This document shows, one piece after another, positions 1 to 11,035 of a stretch of 64,000 nucleotides of DNA. Within the stretch, counting starts at the first letter, position 1. Each line of letters opens with the position of its first letter. A program made the position numbers and the translations under genes. Origin of the DNA: Nipponacmea schrenckii (taxonomy: Eukaryota > Mollusca > Gastropoda > Lottiidae); assembly GCA_030562195.1 (NCBI GenBank), contig JAUJPP010000011.1, positions 3,906,001 to 3,970,000 on the forward strand. Reading direction: 5' to 3'. The notes under the pieces were generated by a model that worked only from the letters and a program-made list of their open reading frames with translations, did no database searches and had not been told where the DNA came from.

Positions 1-199
1 TCTTTAACATTCAGAGCATGTAGAACACAGGGACTTGTCTCATCTGAATCACTAGCACTACTTAACTTAATTTTTTGAACACTGCTTCAAACCTGTTACA
101 GTGTCTTTTGTTTATTAGTAACTTGTAACCTTTCAACCCAACTAATCTCTACAATTAGTGAAGCCTAACCCTACCTAATATATAACAAGAGTTACCCAC

Positions 200-394
200 C
201 TTTTCTGTATATTTATATTCTTCGGGTGAAACTAAGGGTACAATACTCTTCAGATATTTATTGAGGGTCTGATCTAGGGGTGGGACAGGAAGGGTGGGTA
301 GGGAGTCTTGTATAGAGAACATCCGACCCAGGTAACTGGGGGTAATTCCAGCCAGTACAGGCATCCTGTTGATCATTAACAGTCCATTTTCAAT
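200..394 (-). CDS. CRAT: Carnitine O-acetyltransferase, N-terminal exon (partial gene)
   Basis: The enzyme transfers acetyl groups between CoA and carnitine in mitochondria and peroxisomes. The exon encodes the start of the choline/carnitine acyltransferase fold: the segment SLPTLPVPPLDQTLNKYLKS followed by a PEEYKYTEK stretch is the family's N-terminal signature. A splice acceptor (tttcag) precedes base 394 and a donor (AAAAG/GTGGGT) follows base 200, in phase 0. The first in-frame ATG is at 376 and a second is at 364; an in-frame TAA lies just upstream at 412-410. The residues before the signature could be a mitochondrial leader. The rest of the gene lies to the left of the window. Peroxisomal CROT has a similar N-terminus; I prefer CRAT because its head-to-head neighbour is PTPA, as I recall for human. 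Confidence 0.82.
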
Positions 395-1282
395 CTGAAA
401 ATATGGCAATTAATAAAACATCTTTCTTCATAAATAGAGCTTCATTTTTTTCCATAGATTTTCTAACACTTGCTTCTTTGGAAATATAAATATTAAATGC
501 TTAAGCTAATATTTCAACCCATGAACTCGGTGAAGTTCTTTCGAAAATATTTTGAGGAAATTTCTGCAATGTCACCGTAAGCCTTTAGCATAAACAAATA
601 TCATTATTGGTTGATATTTTCAAATATGTATTTCATTGGCTTTCATTTTTATCTTATCTAAAACAAACTCAGCTAGCTACTGACAAAACAAAATAAATTT
701 GACAAATGCTAAGCCTTAACTAAGCTAGTCCACTTTTGGACTCTGTTATTAACAATAAGTGTAGCAAAGCCAAGCAATTTTGACTATAATAACTAAGCTA
801 GTCTAAGATTCAAAAATCTCAAACTAGCCTAAAGTAAAGTAGGAAAATTCAGTCAAAACTAAACCTCAGAAGATAAGCACATCCAGGTCTCAAGAAAGCT
901 TATCCTGATCTCGTTGGATTAACACACATAGAAGTCAAGACCCCAACCCTAACTGAATAAAATTGTATTCTCCAAAAGAGAAAGCAAAGAATTGAATATC
1001 ACAAGTTTGACCAAAATAAAAATGAAATAAAATTGAACAAATATGCAATGACATTTACCAAGGGTTTCTGTAAATGACGCAGCATACTTAAAATTATATT
1101 TTAAGTAGTAAGAAAGACAAGACTGTGGTCCAAAGTACAAAATAGAAGTGGGTCAAGAATTGAACTTTCTGTCACCCTGCTTGTTTAGAATGAAGTTTAC
1201 TCAGCCATTAAATCACTAGTCTAAGGGGAACAACTCCAATTAATCTTCTTCATTTCAACCGGAAGTTTACAAAATAGTCAAC
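395..1282. promoter_or_regulatory. Divergent CRAT/PTPA intergenic region, probable bidirectional promoter
   Basis: This is under 0.9 kb between the first recognisable CRAT coding exon (minus) and the PTPA start codon (plus). An ETS-type site ACCGGAAGT lies at 1258-1266, 17 bases before the PTPA ATG, which is typical of TATA-less housekeeping promoters. The ATG context (caacATGGCCGAC) also resembles a YY1-type site. The rest is AT-rich with no reading frame I believe. A non-coding 5' exon of CRAT may lie here but cannot be placed. Confidence 0.5.
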
Positions 1283-4200
1283 ATGGCCGACATCGGTAAT
1301 CTTTTCTCAAAGTTTTTAAATGTCTTCTTAGTTTCGCTAACCTTCTCTTTTACCTGGTCTCCATTTGTGGAATATTTAAGTTGCCCGTAATTTTGCTTTC
1401 ATTCCCCAACAATTAAACATAATAAGATTGTTTTTAAGTTAATTAATTACCCGGTACCGGTTTATAAAACTTACGCCTACATTTTATTCCGACTTTGATT
1501 TGAGATGGACTTTTGTACTTTGTACTTGTAGTTTGAACTTGTGTGGGTTATTAGGTATTACTCATTATAATTAATATGAATAAGGCATGGCCTTGAATAA
1601 GAGCGCAGACTAGGGCTATTGATAATAATGACAATGAATACGCAAAATAATGTCATTCATTGATATGAGAGCGTAGCGAAGCTCTCTCTTATGGTAACAT
1701 GTAAGAGCTGCGCTCTCATATCATAACCAAAAGGTTTTTTCATAGAGGATATTTCCCCTCCATCCCTTAGTTTGTAATTAAATATACACTATCCTCTGTA
1801 TTTTTAATGTGATACTGCGAATGAACATAAAGTTTCAAACCTGACCAATAAGAGTATATATTCATCAGTAGATATACCTGCTGCCATAAATAACATTAGA
1901 AAATAAATAAATATAAAAAAAAACTTAGTAATTATCCATAAAATGCAATTAATAAATTGATTAAGTGTTTTTCAATACCAGTAATGACTAAGTTTTGTGA
2001 GTTTTTCTGATTTTAAGGGATTCTGTTACTTTATGGCACCAGGTAAGTTTAGGTCTACTGATGAATATTATAATACTCATATTGTTTGGTTTCTTTTTGG
2101 GAACTTAAATTTTATGTTCATGCTTAGATGTAGTAGCCTATCCCTTTAAAGAAAACTTGATGAATATTTGAATATAAGCTACAGGTATGGTACAGGGTGA
2201 TTTGGCATGACACTTATGTACACATTAAACATCTTTTATTTCTTCAGTAACTAACTTTTCAAACTCTAAAACGACTCCTAAGAGAGACCCTTAAGGCAGC
2301 TGCGTTCTATTCCACAAAAATGTAAACTGTAGCCTGACCTTAATTTTAATTTACTACTACTACCGGTGGTACTACATTCTTTAGTCTGTACTCGTGGACT
2401 GATAATAGATGAAATCTTAGTGCTACCCTTTTATCTTAATTAATTTTCATATATTACATACTGGTACCTTCTCCTTCATGGAAAGGGTCATATTTCAATT
2501 ACTTAAATTTACTATTCCTGATTTTTAGATTCTCTATGGCACCGGTAGTTGACCTATCTTTTTTCTGCCCTTTTTATCTTCAGTAATTGATATATCCTAT
2601 ATTCCTTCTCCTACATATCTTACCTCATCTGTCCAACCCTTATGGAAAGGGTCCATCTTCTAATTACTCCAATTTACTCTTCCTTATTAGCATTGAATCC
2701 TGAATCAACTGTAACCGATGAGAAGATCTCTTACCAACCTATTGATATAACTAATCATACTTTTATAAAACCAGTCAAAGAACTAAGTCTACCAGAACAT
2801 CTTCCAAGATGGGAGAAGTCAAAGGTAAGTGAAAAATACTTCTCAAAGAATCATAATGATAATGTCTTTCTTGGGTATTCCTCTTACTCTATTCCACCTG
2901 AAAAGGGAGGAAATGACTGTAAGCCATTTCTCGTTGGTTGGCATTTTCTAGCATATAAAGACAATTTAATGCCCTGTCTACATGATCAAACATTTGTTCA
3001 AAAGATCACCAAACATTTGTATGATAATGTTTGTATACAAGAATGCATGAAATACTGCATACAAAATACTGCAGTTTTACATAGAAAATGGCCAGAACAA
3101 CAAAATTGCAATCAGTCATTTTGGAGCTCCAATCATACATGACTGGCAACTATAGTTAAATCAACAGCTCTGATGTAAAGGTATTTTGGAAAATGTGATT
3201 CTGTTAACTAATTATTAGTGGTAAATAAGGATTTATAAAATCAGAAAGTAGAAATACTGAAACATTATTTAATATTTTCCTTTCAGGCGTATGTAGATTT
3301 ATTAGGTTTAATTCTGACTTTAAATCAGAGTGTCAAGGGGAAGAAAATAACAGACGAATATCATGTTTCCACAGTAAGTTGGTTTTTAAGGAGATTGTAG
3401 GGAGGTTATTCTATATAATTAATCAGGGACACTGATAACATCAATTTACACCATTCTAATTTTCAATCAGATGTCTGTAGTTCCTGCAATTCTACTAAAA
3501 CTAAGCTGTTTGTATCAGGGAAACTGATAGCATCAATTTACATCATTCTAATTTTCAATCATATATCTGTGGTTCCTGTAATTCTACTAAAACTAAGTGT
3601 TTGTATGTGTATCATGGACACTGATAGCATCAATTTACATCATTCTAATTTTCAATCATATATCTGTAGTTCCTGTAATTCTACTAAACTAACTGTTTGT
3701 ATCAGGGAAACTGATAGCATCAATTTACACCATTCTAATTTTCAATCATATATCTGTGGGTCCTGTAATTCTACTAAAACTAAGGTTTCGATGGACTTTT
3801 TCTGTTCTGGAAATACAGAAGAAATTTCTTTCTGTATAAATATAGGAAATAAAGAAACAAGTAGAGATTTTAGAAAGGTTAGATAAATGGTTAGATGAGA
3901 TCCCACCAGTAGACCAACCTCAGAGGTTCGGTAATACAGCTTTTAGAGATTGGTTGAAAAAAATACAGGAGGTCAGTGATTTATTGCGGTCTAAAATTAT
4001 GTTGTTTAACTAGTTGTGGAATAACAGTCATTAAGAGTTCCAAACATAGATGATCGTTACATTTGACTTTTATTACTGCTTTCGTTATTGACCACCATAC
4101 AAGAGGTGAAGTGATCAGTATAGAGTTTAGTATAATTAGAAGATAAACACTTTCTGTTTTAGATTTAGAGGGGGTTTATTCGATATTTAACCATGCTTGA

Positions 4201-7200
4201 ATCATTAGATCCCGAGACCGCTTGCGGTCGAGGGTCTCTAATGGTATATTCAAGCATGGTTAAATATCGAATAAACCCCCTCTAAATCTAAAACAGAAAG
4301 TCGTTTATCGGAATTGTACCACAAATTGTGATGATTTTGTTCCCGAACTCTTTTTTATGGATAATTTAGACATGTGCTATTCGGTTTTTATGACGTTAGG
4401 TGCAGTATGAGGCACATAACAACCAACTGCACGTGCGCTATCGAATGAAAAAGAAGACATCCTTTTTATCATTAACATTAACAAGATTTGTAACTAGTTC
4501 GCTGAAATTAATACGCCAAATTGCAAAGACATGATGTCAAATTGCTATTAAACCCCATGTATTTTGACCAATCAGAACTCAGAATTTTTGTTATTTGTGG
4601 TACAATTCAGGTTTAATATTAACTCAATAGTTGTGTATGACTGTGAATATTGACAGTGGTTATAAGATCCAAACAAAGCTCACAAATAAATAACATGAGA
4701 TCAATAAATAAGATAAGACTTATGACTGTATATACACTTTGTAAAGGTGTGGTATTTCAGTTTAAAGGTTTCCTTACATCATAGCCATATTACCAGTTGT
4801 TTATCGTTGTGAATAATGAAACTGGTCATGAGTTCTGTACATAGCTTAGTTACATGAAAGTTGAAATAAAAATGTATGACCGATTGTACACATCATACTT
4901 TTTTAAACTATTATATCATAGAAATGAAATGGAGTTTTATGTCCTACTCTTATGGACTAGAAATGAAATGAATGGAGTTTTACATCCTACTCTTCTATAT
5001 ATTGTAGAATATTGAAGAATTATTGAAATCTAGTTTAGAAGAGAAGTATCATCCTGCTATTATAGAACTATCAACCTATTTTGTAGAAAGTTTTGGTAAT
5101 TCTACTAGAATAGATTACGGATCAGGTACGGATAATTTGTGTTGTTGTTGAAATTTAGAATGAGTATTTAATAGTTAGTAGTGGGATGTGGTAAGTATTT
5201 AGTAGTTAGTAGTGGGATGTGGTAAGTATTTAGTAGTTAGTAGTGGGATGTGGTAAGTATTTAGTAGTTAGTAGTGGGATGTGGTAAGTATTTAGTAGTT
5301 AGTAGTGGGATGTGGTAAGTAGTTAGTAGTGGGATGTGGTAAGTATTTAGTAGTTAGTAGTGGGATGTGGTAAGTATTTAGTAGTTAGTAGTGGGATGTG
5401 GTAAGTATTTAGTAGTTAGTAGTGGGATGTGGTAAGTATTTAGTAGTTAGTAGTGGGATGTGTAAGTATTTAGTATTTAGTAGTGGGATGTGGTAAGTAT
5501 TTAGTAGTTTAGTGGGTGTGGTAAGTATTAGTAGTTGGATGTGGTAAGTATTTAGTAGTTAGTTGTGGGATGTGGTAAGTAGTTAGTAGTGGGATGTGGT
5601 AAGTATTTAGTAGTGGGATGTGGTAAGTATTTAGTAGTTAGTAGTGGGATGTGGTAAGTATTTAGTAGTTAGTAGTGGGATGTGGTAAGTATTTAGTAGT
5701 TAGTAGTGGGATGTGGTAAGTATTTAGTAGTGGGATGTGGTAAGTATTTAGTAGTTAGTAGTGGGATTTAAATATTTAGTAGTGGGATGTGGTAAGTATT
5801 TAGTAGTTAGTAGTGGGATGTGGTAAGTATTTAGTATGTTAGTAGTGGGATGTGGTAAGTATTTAGTAGTTAGTAGTGGGATGTGGTAAGTATTTAGTAG
5901 TTAGTAGTGGGATGTGGTAAGTATTTAGTAGTTAGTAGTGGGATGTGGTAAGTATTTAGTAGTGGGATGTGGTAAGTATTTAGTAGTTAGTAGTGGGATG
6001 TGGTAAGTATTTAGTAGTTAGTTGTGGTAAGTATTTAGTAGTTAGTAGTGGGATGTGGTAAGTATTTAGTAGTTAGTAGTGGGATGTGGTAAGTATTTAG
6101 TAGTTAGTAGTGGGATGTGGTAAGTATTGTAGTAGTTGGGATGTGGTAAGTATTTAGTAGTTAGTAGTGGGATGTGGTAAGTATTTAGTAGTTAGTAGTG
6201 GGAGTGTGTATTAAGTATTTAGTATTTAGTAGTGGGATGTGGTAAGTATTTAGTAGTTAGTAGTGGGATGTGGTAAGTATTTAGTAGTTAGTAGTGGGAT
6301 GTGGTAAGTATTTAGTAGTGGGATGTGGTAAGTATTTAGTAGTTAGTAGTGGGATGTGGTAAGTATTTAGTAGTTAGTAGTGGGATGTGGTAAGTATTTA
6401 GTAGTTAGTAGTGGGATGTGGTAAGTATTTAGTAGTTAGTAGTGGGATGTGGTAAGTATTTAGTTGTTAGTAGTGGGATGTGGTAAGTATTTAGTATTTA
6501 GTAGTGGGATGTGGTAAGTATTTAGTAGTCAGTAGTGGGATGTGGTAAGTATTTAGTAGTTAGTAGTGGGATGTGGTAAGTATTTAGTAGTTAGTAGTGG
6601 GATGTGGTAAGTATTTAGTAGTTAGTAGTGGGATGTGTTTAAGAAGTATAAAAATATCACAATGCAATGGATCATAAGATATATACATGATAATATTATA
6701 AATAATCAATACTCTATATAAAGACTGAAATTCTGATGACCTTGAATAAGTCATCTTCACTCATAAATCCAGTCCACCCAGCTGTAAATGGGTACAGATA
6801 ATCTGGGAAAGATCAATGCCAAGAATTTTAACCCAAGGACCAGCTGCTAGAAAGGGTCTTTGTGACGTTTGACCTATGACAGGTTGTTTTTTCATCCTTG
6901 TAAAGAGGTTGTTTCTTTTTTTCTAGGTCATGAAATGGCATTTGCTGCGTATCTTTGTTGTCTGTTTAAAATTGGTGCCTTAAAAGAAGAAGATTTTGTA
7001 GCATGTGTATTAAAATTGTTTCAAAGGTAATAGCTTAACTTTAGTTACAGGAAAATATTTATATAACTATATTAACAAGGAAAATAGAAATAAAATGAAT
7101 GGAGTTTTACTTCCTACTCTTCTGTACCTTATGGGTTAATGAAATGAATGGAGTTTTACATCCTACTCTTCTGTACCTTATGGGCTAATGAAATGAATGG

Positions 7201-9235
7201 AGTTTTACATCCTACTCTTCTGTACCTTATGGGCTAATGAAATGAATGGAGTTTTACATCCTACTCTTCTGTACCTTATGGGCTAATGAACTTAGATTAA
7301 CAGGAAAATAGACTTGCATACTCAACACTGCATGGTGTTGCTGGTCTTCATTAGCCCATTAGGTGCATAAGACTAAGAGTAAAACTCCATTCATTTCCAT
7401 TCTGTATGTATAATTGTTAATGTTATTTCAGATATTTGATTCTAGTTCGTAAATGTCAGTCCCAGTATCGAATGGAACCAGCTGGTAGTCATGGCGTTTG
7501 GAGTTTAGATGATTTTCAGTTTATTCCGTTCATCTGGGGTAGCTCACAACTTATTGGTTAGTTCTTGTTTATTTTTTGAAAATTCTATTTTTTTCTCCTG
7601 AAGACTTGAGTTCCCTTATTTAGCTGATTTACCTTTTTAATTCCCAAGGACCTCCATTTCTCATAGAATCACCGTGAAATATCATATTGTACATCCATAC
7701 CAGAACACGTCTAACCTAGTTACCAGAACCAGAACACGTCTAACCTAGTTACCAGAACCAGAACACGTCTAACCTAGTTACCAGAACCAGAACACGTCTA
7801 ACCTAGTTACCAGAACCAGAATACGTCTAACCTAGTTACCAGAACCAGAACACGTCTAACCTAGTTACCAGAACCAGAACACGTCTAACCTAGTTACCAG
7901 AACCAGAACACGTCTAACCTAGTTACCAGAACCAGAACACGTCTGACCTAGTTACTAGAATCAGAACACGAAGATACCGGTAATTAGGTTCAGGTCTGTT
8001 ATTTTATGACTATTTAATTTTCAGATCATAAAAGAATTAAACCAAAAACCTTCACTGAACCGTATATTTGTAGTCAGTTTGCTAAAGATTTCATGTTTTT
8101 GGGTTGTATAGAATATATTAATACAGTAAGTAGAATTTGATATTAATTGATCAATGGATGTAAAGTAAAAAAAATAAAAAATTTGATGAATAATTCAAGA
8201 AATTTGTAAAAAAAATTGTTTTTGCCATTATTTGAAACGGAGGTAAAAGAAACAGAGATTATAGCTATTGTATTTGACAGGGTAAATATCATGTATTACA
8301 AACATTATCTATAACACAGCCATATCTATCTGTTTTGTATTAAGAGCCCTCCTTCAATAAGCAACCACAATAAAGTCTCCCCTACCAGTTTTCAATGTAC
8401 ATGTATTGTTTGATAAACTCATCAAATAATGGATCTTGTTGATGCCTATATTTGATTAACTGGCCCTTAGTTTGCGAGCTGTCTTAAACAAATTGATTTT
8501 TTAACTCGCTGACCCTTGGATAAAACTCAAAACTGACCTCCCACACTGAACTTGTATCTTATCTGAGGTCAACCCTAGAGGTTGATTTAATAAATTACCC
8601 CAAAATAAAGCTTCGAGATTAAATTTCGCTTAATGAGATATATTTTTAATTTTTCATGTTTATTTCATATTTTTGTTAATTTTGTCAATTTTGTATATTT
8701 GTCAATTTTGTTTATGTCTAAGTTTATGTATTTCTATAGTTTGTATATTTGTGTTAATTTTGTATATTTGTAGGTAAAGAATGGTCCGTTTGCTGAACAT
8801 TCGAATACATTATGGGGAATAAGTGCCGTACCACACTGGACTAAAGTTAATTCTGGGCTCATTAAAATGTACAAAGCAGAGGTAGTTGAGTTTTATTTTG
8901 TTTTTGTTTAAAATACAATCTGTAGATCTGACCTGGTCTATAAGGTTATTTAATTTGTCAGTTTTTTGAGATGAAATGTCTTTTGAAGTCAAGGGTTAGG
9001 GTTCATTGTCATTGATACGCATACATTTTTAAAAAAAACCTATTTACAATCTCTTTAATATATTAAAGGTTAGATTTTGTTAGGGCTGAAGAGTTATGGC
9101 CCTTGACTAAATTAGAATATGTTAATTCTATACCATGATTCTGATATATTCTATTTATTTCAGGTGCTAGCCAAGTTTCCAGTTATTCAACATTTTCTAT
9201 TTGGTAGTTTATTATCTATAGACCCTGTGACATGA
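1283..9235 (+). CDS. PTPA: Serine/threonine-protein phosphatase 2A activator (PTPA), 10 exons, complete
   Basis: PTPA is a PP2A-specific chaperone/prolyl-isomerase-type activator that helps load the catalytic metals of PP2A; it acts in cytosol and nucleus. Coding exons, all with GT-AG borders and consistent phases: 1283-1295, 2691-2824, 3287-3373, 3846-3971, 5008-5125, 6927-7026, 7432-7556, 8025-8125, 8774-8881, 9164-9235 (TGA). They sum to 984 nt, or 327 aa plus stop, close to vertebrate PTPA. Recognisable blocks are [14 protein letters not shown] (~56-69), [11 protein letters not shown] (~97-107), [13 protein letters not shown] (150-162), YRMEPAGS (205-212) with [14 protein letters not shown] after it, and [14 protein letters not shown] near 272-290. 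The last residues ([13 protein letters not shown]) match the family C-terminus. The start is inferred: ATG GCC GAC ATC G joins the acceptor at 2690 to read MADIALNPES. It is the least certain exon, because an in-frame ATG at 2642 would be the alternative. No frame breaks were seen. Introns 5 and 7 hold minisatellites. Confidence 0.96.
1657..1725. repeat. Imperfect palindrome in PTPA intron 1
   Basis: The outer arms GATATGAGAGCG and CGCTCTCATATC are exact complements, and inner parts (GAGCTTCGCT/AGCTGCGCTC, TCTTATG/CATGTAAGA) pair partly. It could be the collapsed end of a foldback element or a local hairpin. No function is evident. Confidence 0.55.
1822..2121. mobile_element. Long-TIR foldback MITE, family 1, nearly full copy
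   Basis: The left half (TGAACATAAAGTTT, then CCAATAAGAGTATATATTCATC) reappears inverted in the right half (GATGAATATTATAATACTCATATTG, then AATTTTATGTTCA). The centre is AT-rich with a second inverted pair (ACTTAGTAATTATCC / TGACTAAGTTTTG). No coding capacity is seen, so it is a non-autonomous DNA element. Related copies or halves occur at about 12.52-12.66, 20.97-21.33, 45.95-46.11 and 53.77-54.07 kb. Confidence 0.7.
3419..3785. repeat. ~91-bp tandem repeat, about 4 units, PTPA intron 3
   Basis: Units carry CTGATAGCATCAATTTACA, then CATTCTAATTTTCAATCATA and GTAATTCTACTAAAACTAAG. Diverged single copies of the same sequence lie at about 15.95 kb (STXBP1 intron) and, in both orientations, at 60.53-60.74 kb, so this is a dispersed family amplified locally. 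It ends about 60 bp before exon 4. Confidence 0.85.
4142..4608. mobile_element. Composite foldback element, copy 1 (PTPA intron 4)
   Basis: Bases 4142-4309 form an almost perfect 168-bp palindrome: GATAAACACTTTCTGTTTTAG on the left, its complement on the right, and a centre of GACCGCTTGCGGTC. About 300 bp of asymmetric sequence follows, ending in ATTTGTGGTACAATTC, the inverse of GAATTGTACCACAAATT at 4311-4327. A second copy in the opposite orientation is at 42.5-43.0 kb and has the same boundaries. No protein is encoded, so it is non-autonomous. Confidence 0.8.
4918..5000 (-). mobile_element. SINE-1 tail fragments (two), PTPA intron 4
   Basis: There are two adjacent partial copies of the SINE-1 3' end (GAAATGAAATGGAGTTTTA, then CATCCTACTCTTC), minus orientation, ending 7 bp before exon 5. 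Confidence 0.7.
5160..6643. repeat. 31-bp minisatellite, about 48 units, PTPA intron 5
   Basis: The main unit is GTAAGTATTTAGTAGTTAGT plus AGTGGGATGTG. Shorter variants lack the TAGTAGT step. On the PTPA sense strand each unit contains G/GTAAGTAT, a near-ideal U1-pairing donor. The array begins about 35-45 bp after the true exon-5 donor (CAG/GTACGG at 5125/5126). Confidence 0.95.
6727..6900 (+). mobile_element. CORE-like SINE (SINE-2) copy, PTPA intron 5
   Basis: It contains TGATGACCTTGAATAAGTCA, then CCAGCTGTAAATGGGTACAG, then ACCCAAGGACCAGCTGCTAG. The first two blocks resemble the CORE domain of MIR-type SINEs. Other copies are at 46.3 and 46.8 kb, and a tandem array of its 3' part is at 39.4-40.1 kb. 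Confidence 0.65.
7093..7290. repeat. 47-bp tandem array made of the SINE-1 tail, PTPA intron 6
   Basis: There are about four units of AATGAATGGAGTTTTACATC plus CTACTCTTCTGTACCTTATGGGCTAATG. An inverted fragment follows at 7345-7400 (TTCATTAGCCCATTAGGTGC to CTCCATTCATTT). The unit is the 3' terminal part of the dispersed SINE-1. Confidence 0.85.
7700..7975. repeat. 29-bp minisatellite, about 9 units, PTPA intron 7
   Basis: The unit is CCAGAACCAGAACACGTCTA plus ACCTAGTTA, nearly identical in all copies, lying 50 bp upstream of exon 8. Confidence 0.93.
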
Positions 9236-10288
9236 ATTCACAGAAATTTTTAAAATATTTACATCGCTAATGGATTTCATGCTGAATCAACATTGATAAC
9301 GAACCACTAAAAACTTTTATAGATAACACTAGAAGTGATATGAGGTTTATTATTATATTTACAGACGCTAAAATATCTACTGCTAATATTGTGGTGCCCT
9401 ATTGTGTATAATTTTGTGTAATGGCGGTGAAAATTTAAAGCCTGAGGGCGCTCGTAGCAAATTTTATGGGCAGAATATTTCCATCGATTAGGTCAGGTGA
9501 TCAGTTTAAAATGGCAGACCGTCAAAGAGAGAGTGAATTTAAAAATCACATCATGATATCAACCTGACCTCTGATTGGTTGAAAGGTTTTGATTGCCCAA
9601 TGAAATAGGTTAGATACAAACTCCAGTGATGCATATGGGCATAAAAAATCGCCATCAACAGGACAGGACTCTCAAAATTCTCTCGTGTGCCCAAGGTATA
9701 CATTTATATAGTTACACTAAAGACTTTCATTAACGTAGACACAGTTACATAAACTGACGTCATGTTAATTATCACTGACGCTAATAAGTTGACAGTTGTG
9801 CCATACATCTTCAGTGAAGTGAAATTTTCGATGTTGAAATATATAAAACACAATCTGCTTCTGAATCCCTTGAAATAGAAGCGTTTCCCGGTAGCTGATT
9901 AATAATTGTCAACAATATTCATTGTTAATTAACCACCTCTTACTGGTAATCTCTTAATTAACTAAATTAATTAACTGGTAGAGATTAGGATGATTGAAAG
10001 TAACAAGTTAAATAGTTAGATGCCTCATTGATTTGATTGTTGATTAATTTTTAGTATTTTGTTTACACATTGACCCATACGAAGCCTATTTTCATTCAAG
10101 CATTGTACTGCTGTTGATTCTTCCAGGTGCCATAGAACTAAGTCAACATTGTAATTTATATTGTTCTATATTTGGTGCCAGTTGTAATAAAAATATAAAT
10201 TTTGTTAATTATAAGCTCATTAGTTTCACAAAGTAGAATCTTTGCATCTTTTCTTGTGCCATAGAACAAAGCCAGCTAGTGAAAATAA
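9236..10288 (+). other. PTPA: PTPA 3' UTR and downstream sequence
   Basis: No coding sequence was recognised. The first AATAAA on the plus strand after the stop is at 10186-10191, which would give a 3' UTR of about 0.97 kb. This is a plausible but unproven polyadenylation signal. Confidence 0.45.
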
Positions 10289-11035
10289 CAATATGTTAGT
10301 TGTTATAGATACAGTAGAAATAACACTGTTAGTTGTTATAGATACAGTAGAAATAACACTTGTTAGTTGTTATAGATACAGTAGAAATAACACTGTGTTA
10401 GTTGTTATAGATGCAGTAGAAATAACACTGTGTTAGGTGTTATAGATACAGTAGAAATAACACTTGTTAGTTGTTATAGATACAGTAGAAATAACACTGT
10501 GTTAGTTGTTATAGATACAGTAGAAATAACATTGTTAGTTGTTATAGATACAGTAGAAATAACACTGTGTTAGTTGTTATAGATACAGTAGAAATAACAA
10601 TATGTTAGTTGTTATAGATACAGTAGAAATAACACTGTGTTAGTTGTTATAGATACAGTAGAAATAACATTGTTAGTTGTTATAGATACAGTAGAAATAA
10701 CACTGTTAGTTGTTATAGATACAGTAGAAATAACACTGTTAGTTGTTATAGATACAGTAGAAATAACACTGTTAGTTGTTATAGATACAGAAATAACAAT
10801 ATGTTAGTTGTTATAGATATAGTAGAAATAACAATATGTTAGTTGTTATAGATACAGTAGAAATAACACTGTGTTAGGTGTTATAGATACAGTAGAAATA
10901 ACACTGTGTTAGTTGTTATAGATGCCGTAGAAATAACACTGTGTTAGGTGTTATAGATACAGTAGAAATAACACTGTGTTAGTTGTTATAGATACAGTAG
11001 AAATAACACTGTGTTAGTTGTTATAGATACAGTAG
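10289..11035. repeat. 33-35-bp minisatellite, about 22 units, PTPA/STXBP1 intergenic
   Basis: The unit is TAGTTGTTATAGATACAGTA plus GAAATAACACTGTGT. Variants differ in the terminal CACTGTGT / CATTG / CAATATG. It lies just downstream of the probable PTPA poly(A) site. Confidence 0.93.

Noticed and set aside
2642..3142. 166-codon frame as a separate gene
   Set aside because: Only 2691-2824 is a PTPA exon; the rest runs past a perfect donor (AAG/GTAAGT) into intron, and homology stops there.
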